From the NCBI GenBank assembly GCA_902495945.1, contig CABUZD010000003.1, positions 1-37,320 of the forward strand: a DNA stretch of 37,320 nucleotides, read 5' to 3'. Position 1 is the stretch's first letter. The number at the start of each line of letters is the position of its first letter. This DNA comes from an uncultured Collinsella sp. (GTDB taxonomy: Bacteria > Actinomycetota > Coriobacteriia > Coriobacteriales > Coriobacteriaceae). A program made the translations under genes and the position numbers. This document shows positions 24,321 through 33,076 of this stretch, in pieces. The notes below the pieces were generated by a model. The model was given only the letters and a program-made list of their open reading frames with translations, ran no database searches and was not told where the DNA came from.

Positions 24321-25856
24321 TTAATACGCCTCTACTTTAGTCAGACGAAGCAACATATACTGCTTACTAGGGAGGTCGATGCGGAACTTGCCCTCAAAGG
24401 TTCCGGGAAGCTCTTCCTCCGTCATGTCCCATGTGTCCACGACATTCACCTTGTAACGAGCGCCCGCCTCGCCCTCAAACTCACGATACGCCGGACGGTT
24501 GAACCCAAAGTACATAAGGACATCGGCAGTCCCGTGGCCATGATCGTTGGACATACAGGTGACATCCCAGGTAAACGTACCGTCAAGGATGCCGACCTCA
24601 TCGGGCACCCAGTCAAAATCGGCCGGCAGCGCCTCCATGTAGCGACGGCAAAAGCCAATGCGATCGGGCGAATCGCCGTAGAGCTTGCCGCCGTGCGCCC
24701 ACCACAGCTTGGGTCCGCGGTCGACGTAGGTCTCACCGTGGGTCACATAACCGCCACGCAAACTGCCCTCCCAAAAACGACGTACGAGTTCCTGAGCGGT
24801 CAGGTTACCCCAGCCCCAGTTGATGTTGCCCTCATAGCCGACCTCGTCGATCAAAACCGGCTTGCTATACTGCGCGCGCAGCATGGTGACGTCCTCGGCT
24901 GTGTTCTTGAGGTCGCACCTCTGGTAGCTCACGTGCGTAATCCACGGATGACTGTGGTCAAAGATCTCACGGCAATTGTGGATACTGCGCAGATGACCAT
25001 ACGGGTCGTTCGCCATGATGATACGGGCATAGCGGTCCCAGTCCTCGGCCGGCTTCCACGGCATAAGGTCCCACTCATTGGCGAGGCTCCACCAAATGTT
25101 CTTGTATGCCGAGAAGCGACGAGCGACATACGTCAGGTAGAAAATATCCTCCTCGCGCGTCATACGAGAGAAGCCCCAGTCCTCAGGCTTGTCATACGGA
25201 TGCAAAACGATGAGATCCGCCTGGATACCCAGCTCGTCAAGCTGCTCGATGCGGTGCTCGAGGTTTTCCCAAAACGGCTCATAGAAGCGAAAATGGTCGA
25301 AATCGCCCTTCTCGCCTTCATAGGCATACATCGCTGGGTCCTCAACGTTATAGTCGTAGAACTTGGGGAAGACGCACATGCGGATCTTGTTAAAAGGTGC
25401 CTCTGCGAGCGTCTCGAGCGTCTGCTCCTGCAGCTGAACATCCTGGTTGGTCCAGGCATAGCATGTGGTGCCAAAGGGCAGGTAGCGCGTTCCATCCTCG
25501 TAGGCAAAGTTGAAATCCTCGTCGGTAATGAACGGAGCTCCGTGGGCGAGCACATCCTTTGCCAGCAGCACGCGACCATGATTGGCGCCCGTGGCGGGCA
25601 CGGCCTCAAAAGAGCCGGCGGCACCATCGAGCTCGGGGTCATTGGAGATCACCGTGTAGTTCCAGACACCGGCACTCTCGGGCATAAAGTTGATTCCGTA
25701 GCAGCCATTGCCCTTGTAGAAGCCATGGACCTCAAAGCTGTCCTGGCCATCCGCGCGGTCAAATCGCGCCGACAGCTCGACTTCGACATAGGGATTGCCG
25801 GCCGCAGTGCCCGCGAGCTCGAGCTTAAACACCTTGTACTGCTCGACGATAGTCAT
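24321..25856 (-). CDS. Intracellular glycoside hydrolase, DUF5060/DUF4038 type
   Basis: A 511-residue enzyme without a signal peptide. The N-terminal ~85 residues are an Ig-like DUF5060 domain (FYKGNGCYGINFMPESAGVWNYTV, in part), the middle is a DUF4038-like TIM barrel, and the C-terminal ~80 residues are a beta sandwich. Candidate acid/base is Glu261 in SLANEWD and candidate nucleophile Glu338 in LIDEVGYEG. DUF4038 proteins include apiosidases (GH140) and related enzymes, but the sugar here is unknown. It lies between the MFS gene and the kinase gene, with 87 and 108 base gaps. TTGGAGG lies 6-7 bases before the start. Confidence 0.82.
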   Translation of the reverse strand: MTIVEQYKVFKLELAGTAAGNPYVEVELSARFDRADGQDSFEVHGFYKGNGCYGINFMPESAGVWNYTVISNDPELDGAAGSFEAVPATGANHGRVLLAKDVLAHGAPFITDEDFNFAYEDGTRYLPFGTTCYAWTNQDVQLQEQTLETLAEAPFNKIRMCVFPKFYDYNVEDPAMYAYEGEKGDFDHFRFYEPFWENLEHRIEQLDELGIQADLIVLHPYDKPEDWGFSRMTREEDIFYLTYVARRFSAYKNIWWSLANEWDLMPWKPAEDWDRYARIIMANDPYGHLRSIHNCREIFDHSHPWITHVSYQRCDLKNTAEDVTMLRAQYSKPVLIDEVGYEGNINWGWGNLTAQELVRRFWEGSLRGGYVTHGETYVDRGPKLWWAHGGKLYGDSPDRIGFCRRYMEALPADFDWVPDEVGILDGTFTWDVTCMSNDHGHGTADVLMYFGFNRPAYREFEGEAGARYKVNVVDTWDMTEEELPGTFEGKFRIDLPSKQYMLLRLTKVEAY

Positions 25857-25943
25857 GATAACGCCTCCAAGTTAAGCGATTGAATAGTCGGAGTCCGTCG
25901 GGCAACACGAACGCAGCCCGACGGAATGAAAGAGAGTGGCAAA

Positions 25944-27236
25944 TTACTTGGCGCTCTTGATGAGCGCGATGGACACATAGCCCACGGCGATGAGCACGAT
26001 GGAGATTGGGAACGCCATGAAATAGGAGCCGGTGGCGACAACGATTGCCGAGGTCACGATGGGGCCAAGGATCTGACCGATGGTGTTGGCGATATTGAGG
26101 ATGCCCAGGTCCTTGCCGGCGTTCTTCTTATCGGGCAGAACATCGACATTGAGCGCCTGGTCCACGGAAGAGTAGATACCGTAGCCAAGTCCGGCGAGCA
26201 GAGCAAATCCGTACATGCCGATAACGGACTTAAGTAGCCAGGGCAGGGCGATACCGATACACATCATAATCGTTGCGACGAGGATGATAGGCTTGCGGCG
26301 GCCGATCTTGTCGGAGATGGCGCCCGAGGTAAGCGAGGCGACAAGCGACACGACCATGATCACGACGGACATACTCGAAAGAACTGCGCCGGCTTCTGCC
26401 ACGGGAAGACCGATGTACTTCTCGAGGATGTAGAGCTGATAGCCGTTGATGCAGAAGTAACCGAAGATGAGGAGCAGACGGCCAAAGAGCGCCAGATAAA
26501 AGTCGCGGCAGTTCTTGGTGGGCGGAACGAACATGAGCAGCAGCGACTTGAGATTGAGCTTCTCAGACTGCTCGCCCTCGTCAAGAGCGGCAGACTTCTC
26601 GCGCGGCCAAATGATGACGGCGAGGATGCCGGTCAGCAACCAAGAGACCGTGCCGATGATAAAGCCAGGAACTGGGTTGGAGAGGAACTGCGTACCGATG
26701 ATGGTGCCAATCGACTGGCCGGCCGTTGCGCCGCCGCCATAGAATGCGGAGAGCGTGCCGCGCTTGTTAAGCGGGATGCGGTCGGAAAGCACGGCAACAG
26801 CAGGGGCAAGCATGCAGTTGAGGCCAATCTGCAGCACGCACCAGGAGGCGACGATCATGGGAAGTGTGGTCGCGACCGAAGTGCTCCAGAAAGCACAGCC
26901 GCAGATAAAACCGCCGAGAACGATAAACGGTGTGCGCTTGCCAAAGCGGCTGTGGCAGCGGTCGGAAAGCGCGCCGAAAACGAGATTTGAGAACAGGGCG
27001 AAGATCGAACCGACCGAGTTCATCGCCGCGAGAATTGCCTCGGGCTGGCCAATATTAAGGCCGTTAAAACGCTCGGGGAACAAGACGTTGGAGCCGATTG
27101 TTCCCGACATCATCCACATGATTCCGAAGATGATAAAGCCGATCATAAAGCGCCATGTCTCGGTTTTGGTCATGGGCTTTCCGGTATCGGGGGCGATGGC
27201 GTTCTCGTCAATCGCCGCGGCGGTTTGATTTGCCAT
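25944..27236 (-). CDS. MFS sugar transporter
   Basis: A 430-residue membrane protein with about 12 hydrophobic helices and a central cytoplasmic loop rich in charge (WPREKSAALDEGEQSEKLN). GALSDRCHSRFGKRTPFI is the loop between helices 2 and 3 and GAISDKIGRRKPII its repeat in the second half, both typical of the GPH/SLC45-like group. It should import the glycoside cleaved by the next gene in the same operon. AGAGGATC lies upstream of the ATG. It is divergent from the TetR gene, with two palindromic operators between them. Confidence 0.9.
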   Translation of the reverse strand: MANQTAAAIDENAIAPDTGKPMTKTETWRFMIGFIIFGIMWMMSGTIGSNVLFPERFNGLNIGQPEAILAAMNSVGSIFALFSNLVFGALSDRCHSRFGKRTPFIVLGGFICGCAFWSTSVATTLPMIVASWCVLQIGLNCMLAPAVAVLSDRIPLNKRGTLSAFYGGGATAGQSIGTIIGTQFLSNPVPGFIIGTVSWLLTGILAVIIWPREKSAALDEGEQSEKLNLKSLLLMFVPPTKNCRDFYLALFGRLLLIFGYFCINGYQLYILEKYIGLPVAEAGAVLSSMSVVIMVVSLVASLTSGAISDKIGRRKPIILVATIMMCIGIALPWLLKSVIGMYGFALLAGLGYGIYSSVDQALNVDVLPDKKNAGKDLGILNIANTIGQILGPIVTSAIVVATGSYFMAFPISIVLIAVGYVSIALIKSAK

Positions 27237-27360
27237 GGGATAGATCCTCTCTGTGATGGAATGCGCGAGGGCGCTCGTGCACCAAGGGTCAAGGGGTCAA
27301 ACCCGCTGGATGCGGCGGCCGTGGAATGGGGTACAGCTGCTCGCGAGCGCCTGTTGGGTT

Positions 27361-27384
27361 GTTACTTACTAACTAGTAAGTAAC
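27361..27384. promoter_or_regulatory. Operator 1 of the MFS/TetR divergent promoter
   Basis: GTTACTTACT (27361-27370) and its exact complement AGTAAGTAAC (27375-27384) are separated by AACT. The perfect 10-bp half-sites and position between divergent genes fit a TetR-family operator. Confidence 0.75.
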
Positions 27385-27395
27385 TCCACGACCTG

Positions 27396-27401
27396 TATAA
27401 T
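27396..27401 (+). promoter_or_regulatory. -10 box between the two operators
   Basis: Perfect TATAAT on the plus strand, 142 bases before the tetR start. Its -35 position would lie inside operator 1, so binding there would block it. A TATTAT also reads on the minus strand at 27397-27402 and could serve the MFS gene. Confidence 0.5.
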
Positions 27402-27405
27402 ACGC

Positions 27406-27423
27406 TTACTAAGTACTTAGTAA
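27406..27423. promoter_or_regulatory. Operator 2 of the MFS/TetR divergent promoter
   Basis: TTACTAAGTACTTAGTAA is an 18-bp perfect palindrome sharing the TTACT/AGTAA ends of operator 1. Rest of the 27237-27543 gap: no gene seen. Confidence 0.7.
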
Positions 27424-27543
27424 CCTATAAGAGCGGTAAACGGTTGTTTTGAGCCGCTGAACGGCTGAGGTAAGCTATGGGGGTATACAAAAGGCATTTG
27501 GCGGCAATACTCGAGCCGCCCTAAATAAGGCAGCGCGATTTAT

Positions 27544-28185
27544 ATGGACACTCAGAAAACTCCCACACCCGCGGCAAAGAAACGCAGCGCTGCGGCGCAG
27601 GAACGCCTTGACCAGATTGTTTCGGCGGCCGTGCGGCTTATCAACGCGCGCGGCTTTAACGGCATGTCGCTCCAGGCGGTAGCCGACGAGGTGGGCATCA
27701 CCCAGGCGGGCGTGCTGCACTACGTGGGCAGCAAGCACGGGCTTTTGGTCGAGGTGATCCATCGCTATTACGATCGCAGCTCAGCCTTAGACGACTATCT
27801 CTCCCTCTTTCATCCTGGCGGGGCATTTGAGGGCCAGAGCCCCAAGATTCCCGAATACTGCCGTCTGCTCGTGGCGGAGAACAACAGTCAGCCCGAGCTC
27901 GTCATGCTCTTCCAGATGCTCAATACCGAGGCCATGAGCACGGAGAGCCCCCTGCACGAGTATTTCAACGACCGCTCGCGCGGAGCTATCGAGCCCGAGC
28001 CCGATGTTAACTGGAGCGTTCCCGAGGGAATCGACGCCACCGAAGCCATCTCGTGCGCGCTGGCGGCGATGTACGGATTGGAAGGCCGTTGGGTGGCGCG
28101 ACCCGACGAGATCGACTATCCCGCCGAGTGGTCTAAGTTCGAGGACATCCTCTTTCCCCTTCCCCTCTGGGAGGGCTACCGTTAA
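27544..28185 (+). CDS. TetR-family transcriptional regulator
   Basis: 213 residues. The N-terminal HTH spans about residues 20-65 (QIVSAAVRLINARGFNGMSL, QAVADEVGITQAGVLHYVGS), and the rest is a helical ligand domain. The basic tail KKRSAAAQER precedes the HTH. It most likely represses the divergent MFS-glycosidase-kinase operon and itself through the two palindromes at 27361-27423. The effector would be the imported glycoside or a breakdown product. The ribosome-binding site is weak (AAGG about 13 bases before the ATG). Confidence 0.9.
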   Translation: MDTQKTPTPAAKKRSAAAQERLDQIVSAAVRLINARGFNGMSLQAVADEVGITQAGVLHYVGSKHGLLVEVIHRYYDRSSALDDYLSLFHPGGAFEGQSPKIPEYCRLLVAENNSQPELVMLFQMLNTEAMSTESPLHEYFNDRSRGAIEPEPDVNWSVPEGIDATEAISCALAAMYGLEGRWVARPDEIDYPAEWSKFEDILFPLPLWEGYR

Positions 28186-28236
28186 GAGCGGCGGTATGCA
28201 ATCGCCATTACCAACCGCAACGGCTGTGTCGATACA

Positions 28237-28266
28237 AAAAGGTCCGGGCTACCACCCGGGCCTTTT
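28237..28266. terminator. Bidirectional terminator between tetR and the DUF4038 glycosidase gene
   Basis: AAAAGGTCCGGG and CCCGGGCCTTTT form a 12-bp stem with one wobble pair and a 6-base loop; A and T runs flank it, so it can serve both convergent genes. Confidence 0.85.
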
Positions 28267-28288
28267 CTCTTGCGTTATTCCGTTTTCC

Positions 28289-29602
28289 TTAACGCGCCGG
28301 CGAGACCACGAGCAGCGCGTCGTGCTCAAAGGGATGCTGAGCCACGCGCACGGTGCCGTCACCGTTGTCGCGGACGGGCAGCTTGGCGATGCGCTTGTCC
28401 TCCATGTCGAGGACCGTCGCCGTCCAGCCGCGCGCGCCGTCGAGCTTAAACTTGAGCGCCGTGGTGCGCGGCAGGTACGTGACGACACGATCGCCAACGC
28501 GCGCCACGCGAATGGCCTCGCGTGCATCATCGAGAAGCTCCTGCGCGGGGACCACGGCAAGTGCGTCATCGCCAGCCGTAGCACCCAGACCGGCAAGCAC
28601 GTGCTCGATCGCGCCAAAGTCCCAAACGCCCGCAAATTGCAGGCACTCCTGCCAGCGGAACGGCATGTCGAAGCCCTCGCCCAGCACCGAGCCCTGACTC
28701 TTGCTGGTCTGCCAGTTCCAAACACCGTGCGCGCCATAGGTCACACCCGCGCTGGCGCCGGCAAGGATCGACGACCACACGCTCGCGCGGCAGTCCTGCG
28801 CGGTGAAGCGCCAGTACACGTTGCGCGACGCACCCATCTGCTCGTAACAGGGCTCGGAGTTGACCATCGGCTTTTTGGGATAGTTGGCGATAAAGTCCTG
28901 CGGCAGGTGCCATGCCTCGGGCTGGCCCTCGTAGTTGTGACCGGGCTGGAACATGTAAAAGTCCAGGCGCTCCAGGTACTGTGACGGAATGGTACGGTTG
29001 CCGCGGTTGATATGCATGGTGCGCAACGCCTCGGGCGCGCGCTTGATGACCTCGTCGAGGGCATCCTCGTAATAGGCGATCGCCTCGTCGCTGGTAAAGT
29101 CGGTATCGCCCGTCACCACGTAGACGGGGTCGAACTCGCCCAGGTTCTCGACGACGCGGGCAACGTGGGCACGAACCTCCTCGCGCGGCATAACCTCGGC
29201 ACCGCAATGCTCGGCAATCTTGGCGCCCCAGGTGCCGGGCACGTAGTTGCACCACATAAGCACAAGTGCCGGACGAATGCCGTGCTCGACGGCATTACGG
29301 CACATGGCAGCAGCGCGGTCCCAGTACGCCTGGTTGGGACGGGACCAATCAAAATGCACGCCGTCCTCGCTGGCATAGGGCCAAATGCCCAGATCGGGGC
29401 AGCAGCGATCCCACTGCGGCAGCGTGTTGATCTGCAGCACGTTCATGCCCTGCTCGGCGCGACGGGTCAGATAGTAATCCCAATCGGCCTCGGTAATGCT
29501 CGTAAACGCGCTCCAGCACGTATCGGCAAACCAAAAGAACGGTTTGCCCTCGCACAAAAAGCCGTCCTGACGACCGTTAACGGTCAGCTTTCCCAAACTC
29601 AT
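28289..29602 (-). CDS. DUF4038 glycoside hydrolase (apiosidase-like)
   Basis: A 437-residue cytoplasmic enzyme. The opening LTVNGRQDGFLCEGKPFFWFADTCW pattern (quoted as its parts KPFFWFADTCW and EADWDYYLTRRAEQGMNVLQ) is the signature of DUF4038 TIM-barrel glycosidases such as GH140. MVNSEPCYEQMG carries a likely catalytic glutamate. The C-terminal ~90 residues form a beta sandwich. The start at 29602 is preferred because AAAGGA lies about 9 bases upstream; the ATG at 29608 is too close to it. It follows the PTS IIBC gene after a 209-base gap that holds a terminator-like hairpin, so it may be transcribed apart or at reduced level. Confidence 0.82.
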   Translation of the reverse strand: MSLGKLTVNGRQDGFLCEGKPFFWFADTCWSAFTSITEADWDYYLTRRAEQGMNVLQINTLPQWDRCCPDLGIWPYASEDGVHFDWSRPNQAYWDRAAAMCRNAVEHGIRPALVLMWCNYVPGTWGAKIAEHCGAEVMPREEVRAHVARVVENLGEFDPVYVVTGDTDFTSDEAIAYYEDALDEVIKRAPEALRTMHINRGNRTIPSQYLERLDFYMFQPGHNYEGQPEAWHLPQDFIANYPKKPMVNSEPCYEQMGASRNVYWRFTAQDCRASVWSSILAGASAGVTYGAHGVWNWQTSKSQGSVLGEGFDMPFRWQECLQFAGVWDFGAIEHVLAGLGATAGDDALAVVPAQELLDDAREAIRVARVGDRVVTYLPRTTALKFKLDGARGWTATVLDMEDKRIAKLPVRDNGDGTVRVAQHPFEHDALLVVSPAR

Positions 29603-29738
29603 CTGCATGTCCTTTCGTTTGATAAAGGAGTTGCGAACCGGCAGATTCTTTCGCGGTAACCCCGCGCGAAAGCCTCCGTCGTTTAGCAAGCCCTTGTGGG
29701 CGGGCACCTCCCATCCCAATCAGTCTACCTTGTAAGAA

Positions 29739-29770
29739 GGGCCCCGCCGGGCTTGCGCCTGACGGGGCCC
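29739..29770 (-). terminator. Terminator-like hairpin after the PTS IIBC gene
   Basis: GGGCCCCG and CGGGGCCC arms, with further partial pairing inward, followed on the minus strand by TTCTTACAAGG. The T-run is weak, so read-through into the DUF4038 gene is plausible. Confidence 0.6.
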
Positions 29771-29811
29771 TGTCGTGTAGGTAAGGTCGTATGTGACCGA
29801 ATGGCTTGGCC

Positions 29812-31239
29812 TTAGGCCTCCATCTCGGCGAGCTCCTCCTTGGAGAAGCCAGTGGCAAAGACGACGGCGGCTGCGATGACAAAGGAGATCGCCATACCGA
29901 CGATAGCCCAGACGGTGTTCATCTGGCCACCCTGCAGGTAGTTAGTGAAGACCAGGAAGTTGGAGGCACCGCCGGCCAGGTAGTAGGTAACACCCATGAG
30001 GCCGGAGAACACAGCGCCGATGGCACCGCCGATGAACATACCGAGCATGGTGCGACGGAAGCGCATAAGGATACCGAAGAGCGCAGGCTCGGTGACGCCG
30101 CCGGCGATGGCGGAGATGACGTAACCCAGGGCAAGACCCTTCTCGTCGGGGTTCTTCATCTTGAGGAAGGCACCGAAGGCGCAGCCCCAGACGGCGGCCA
30201 TAGCGCAGTTGGTGGAAACGAAGACGAAGGGATCGTAGCCGGCGGCGATGATCTGAACCTGAGCGAGCAGGATGACGGGCATGTGCATGCCGCAGACCAC
30301 GAAGAGCTGCCAGAAGGCGCCGAGGATGGCCATGACGATCAAAATACCGATACCGCCAAGGTCGGCAAGACCAAAGAGGGCATTGGCGATGACGTTGCCG
30401 AGCTCGTTACCGATCGGCGCAAGGACGATGAAGGCGATGGGGATCGTGACAATCATGGTGCAGAACGGCGTGAAGACCGTGGACAGCACGTCGGGCATGA
30501 CCTTCTTAAAGAACTTCTCGATGAAGTAGAGGACCGGCACTGAAAGGATGATCGGCAGGACGGACTGCTGGTAGTTGGCAGCAGCGATCTGGATGCCGTA
30601 GACGGAAATGATTCCGCCACCCTCCTGAGTCGCGACACTCACGACAGACGGGGCCATGAGGGCGCCGCCAAGGAGCATGCCGAGCACCGGGGTGGCGCCG
30701 AGTTTCTTAGCGGCGGCATAGCCCAGGTAGATGGGGATAAAGGTAAACGTGGCCTCGTACAGGGTGGTGTAGAGGAACGTATAGGTCGGATCGGTATCGG
30801 AGATAACGCCGAGCATGGTGGGGCCGAGGACGGCCGCGATGGTACGGAACAGACCGCCGGCCATGAGCAGCGGGATGAGCTGGGTCATGGAGCCGGACAG
30901 ATAGTCGAGGATGATGTTCGGCAGGTTCTTGAGCTCGAACTTCTCCTTGGGAGCGTCGAGGTTCTCGTTGACGGCCTCACCCTGCTTGACGCCGGAGATG
31001 GCGACGAACTCGGCGAGCACCTTGGGCACGTTCTGGCCAATGATGACCTGGAGCTGGCTGCCGGCGAACTGGCAACCCAGAACACCCTTGACCTTCTTGA
31101 TCTTCTCCACGTCGGCCTTGCTGTTATCCTTGAGCGTCAGACGCAGGCGCGTCATGCAGTTGGTGGCAACGGAAACATTCTCCGCGCCGCCCACGAGCTC
31201 GAGGACATCGGTGGCAATCTGCTTGTTATCTACTGCCAT
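29812..31239 (-). CDS. PTS IIBC permease, beta-glucoside (BglF) family, no IIA domain
   Basis: A 475-residue sugar transporter-kinase. The EIIB domain (1-~85) carries the phosphorylated Cys28 in TNCMTRLRLTL. The EIIC domain (about 105-465) has roughly ten membrane helices and the substrate-loop motif GGVTEPALFG. BglF-type permeases usually carry a fused IIA at the C-terminus; this one stops after the IIC domain, so a separate IIA such as the one at 10390-10926 must serve it. GGGAGGGG lies 4-5 bases before the ATG at 31239. The upstream region holds GTAAACA/TGTTTAC palindromes. Confidence 0.92.
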   Translation of the reverse strand: MAVDNKQIATDVLELVGGAENVSVATNCMTRLRLTLKDNSKADVEKIKKVKGVLGCQFAGSQLQVIIGQNVPKVLAEFVAISGVKQGEAVNENLDAPKEKFELKNLPNIILDYLSGSMTQLIPLLMAGGLFRTIAAVLGPTMLGVISDTDPTYTFLYTTLYEATFTFIPIYLGYAAAKKLGATPVLGMLLGGALMAPSVVSVATQEGGGIISVYGIQIAAANYQQSVLPIILSVPVLYFIEKFFKKVMPDVLSTVFTPFCTMIVTIPIAFIVLAPIGNELGNVIANALFGLADLGGIGILIVMAILGAFWQLFVVCGMHMPVILLAQVQIIAAGYDPFVFVSTNCAMAAVWGCAFGAFLKMKNPDEKGLALGYVISAIAGGVTEPALFGILMRFRRTMLGMFIGGAIGAVFSGLMGVTYYLAGGASNFLVFTNYLQGGQMNTVWAIVGMAISFVIAAAVVFATGFSKEELAEMEA

Positions 31240-31344
31240 GGGACCCCTCCCCATATCTTCGTGTGCCAGCCCCTTGGGCTTAGGCACGCCCTTGGCCCGG
31301 CGACTATAACCCCTTACGGTTGCCGGACCCTTGGATACGCTTTT

Positions 31345-31361
31345 GTAAACAACATGTTTAC
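31345..31361. promoter_or_regulatory. GTAAACA-type operator near the PTS gene
   Basis: GTAAACA and TGTTTAC are exact complements 3 bases apart. Two further GTTTAC half-sites follow within 40 bases. A TATAGT (-10-like, minus strand, 31303-31308) lies 37 bases away, in front of the PTS gene. Confidence 0.55.
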
Positions 31362-31582
31362 TGAACGTTTACGTGCTTTAGTTTACACGGAGCACCAAAT
31401 TTGTGGCAATTTTGCCATCCACAGTCCGGTGAACGGTAGGAAATCGGGGGTGAACGTATTCGAATGGCGGAAGATGGTCTTTTTAACCGGCTATTGATAT
31501 ATAGCCATTTACGTGGGATTTTATTTTGATGAACACCTCACTGATCTGTTAACTCATCAACAGAATCCCTGCTAGAAGATAG

Positions 31583-31597
31583 TAAACACATGTTTAG
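31583..31597. promoter_or_regulatory. Imperfect GTAAACA-type operator
   Basis: Reads TAAACACATGTTTAG, an imperfect version of the same palindrome, midway in the divergent gap. 31362-31582 otherwise shows only small hairpins (GGCTAT/ATAGCC near 31481). Confidence 0.4.
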
Positions 31598-31662
31598 TAG
31601 TTCATGACGTGTTCAGTTTTACCGTTTACCGAGTTCATCTGCTTGTTCTACAAATCTGCATT

Positions 31663-31682
31663 AAACTAAACATGTTTAGTTT
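31663..31682. promoter_or_regulatory. Perfect 20-bp operator before the esterase gene
   Basis: AAACTAAACATGTTTAGTTT is a perfect palindrome 46 bases before the esterase ATG. Its TAAACATGTTTA core is shared with the sites at 31345 and 31583, which suggests one regulator for the PTS and esterase genes. That regulator is not identified. Confidence 0.65.
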
Positions 31683-31728
31683 GTATTGCCGCACACGTTT
31701 AGCTCTCGCGGCACAAGGGAGGCAGCTC

Positions 31729-33066
31729 ATGGAACTCAAATCGTGTACGTACGCAACCGTCACCACCTTGGGCGACTTTGGCCCCTGGATCAGCAAGGTC
31801 GTACTCGACCTGCCCTGCACCGTACGCGCCAACGACATCGACGCAAACACCTTCCATATATATGTAGAGCGTCACGAGCGCACGGGCGAGGTCCTGATGC
31901 GCAAGGAGCGCGGCGCAGATCATGCCGCGCCCTCCGTGGGCTATGTCAACGTCCTCACCGCTTATCCGTGCAACGAGGACGGCCGTAAGCTCGCTGTGGG
32001 CACCCATGTGGCGCTCGAAGTCGCCGAGCAGCGCCTGACCAAGACCATCGAAGGCGGCGTCATGGGCTCGCACATGCTCGATGACCAGCTGCGCATCACG
32101 CAGCTCGCGGCTCTTCCCGGCAATGACGGCGACGATCCCACCTGCGGCCTGGTCTTCGACACCTGCCGTGGCGATATCTGCCCCGCGCTCAAAGGCTGGA
32201 GCAACGCCACGCAAAAGACCGCCGTCGACGGCATCGCGCTCGAATACGGCTTCTTTGAGCCCAGCTTTAAGGCCGAGGACTCGGCATGCTTCAACCCCTT
32301 TGCGCCCGAGGCCACGGCCGTGCCCCAAAAGGCGCCGCTCGTGGTGTATCTGCACGGCGCCGGCGAGGGCAAGGGCACCACGCAAGGCGAAGGCGCCACG
32401 CGTGCCTATATCGGCAATCGCGTGACGGCCATTAGCCAGGCGCAGATTCAGCGCTACTTTGGCGGCTTTGCCTGGGTGCTCGTGCCGCAGTCGCCCACGT
32501 TTTGGATGGACAACGGCGTCGAGCAGCTTGGTCACTCCAACCAGAGCATCTACTCCCCCGTGCTCAAAGCGCTTATCGACGAGTTTGTCGCCGAGCATGC
32601 CGACCGCATCGACACCGACCGCATCGTGGTCGCCGGCCTTTCCAACGGCGGCTTTATGACCCTGCGCCTGTGCGCCGACTACCCCGATTTCTTCGCCGCG
32701 GGCCTTCCCTGCTGCGCCCCGTGGTACAACGCCACGGACGAGGACGTAGCCGCGCTCGCCAAGACGCCGCTGTGGTTTACGCACTCCAAGGGCGACGAGC
32801 TCGTGCCGCCGCAACAGACCGTGCTGCCGCTCACGGCGCGCCTGCGCGATGCCGGCGCCAACGTGCACCTCACCTACTTTAGCCATGTCGAAGACCTGAC
32901 CGGTCGCTATCGCGAGGCCGATGGCTCGCCTAAGAAGACGTTCAACCACGGCGTGTGGATCCACCAATTCAACGACCTGTGTTATCAAGACTTCGACGGG
33001 GGCAACGTACTCATCGACGGCGAGCCGGTGGGCTGCTGGGAGTGGTCGGCCAGAGTTTCGAGGTAG
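31729..33066 (+). CDS. PHB-depolymerase-like esterase (alpha/beta hydrolase)
   Basis: A 445-residue protein. An N-terminal beta domain of about 135 residues precedes an alpha/beta hydrolase. YLHGAGEGKG forms the oxyanion region, Ser305 in GLSNGG is the nucleophile, Asp356 in KGDELVPP is the likely acid, and His407 or His412 (HGVWIH) the base. This fits the COG4099/Esterase_phd class of peptidases and carbohydrate esterases. No signal peptide is seen. The start at 31729 has AAGGGAGG 6 bases upstream; the open frame before it crosses the operator and is not coding. It is divergent from the PTS IIBC gene. Confidence 0.85.
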   Translation: MELKSCTYATVTTLGDFGPWISKVVLDLPCTVRANDIDANTFHIYVERHERTGEVLMRKERGADHAAPSVGYVNVLTAYPCNEDGRKLAVGTHVALEVAEQRLTKTIEGGVMGSHMLDDQLRITQLAALPGNDGDDPTCGLVFDTCRGDICPALKGWSNATQKTAVDGIALEYGFFEPSFKAEDSACFNPFAPEATAVPQKAPLVVYLHGAGEGKGTTQGEGATRAYIGNRVTAISQAQIQRYFGGFAWVLVPQSPTFWMDNGVEQLGHSNQSIYSPVLKALIDEFVAEHADRIDTDRIVVAGLSNGGFMTLRLCADYPDFFAAGLPCCAPWYNATDEDVAALAKTPLWFTHSKGDELVPPQQTVLPLTARLRDAGANVHLTYFSHVEDLTGRYREADGSPKKTFNHGVWIHQFNDLCYQDFDGGNVLIDGEPVGCWEWSARVSR

Positions 33067-33076
33067 CCATCCCATC

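Noticed and set aside
22797..25883. Very long plus-strand frame
   Set aside because: Crosses the mgtA stop, a strong terminator, the ROK gene and the DUF5060 gene in antisense.
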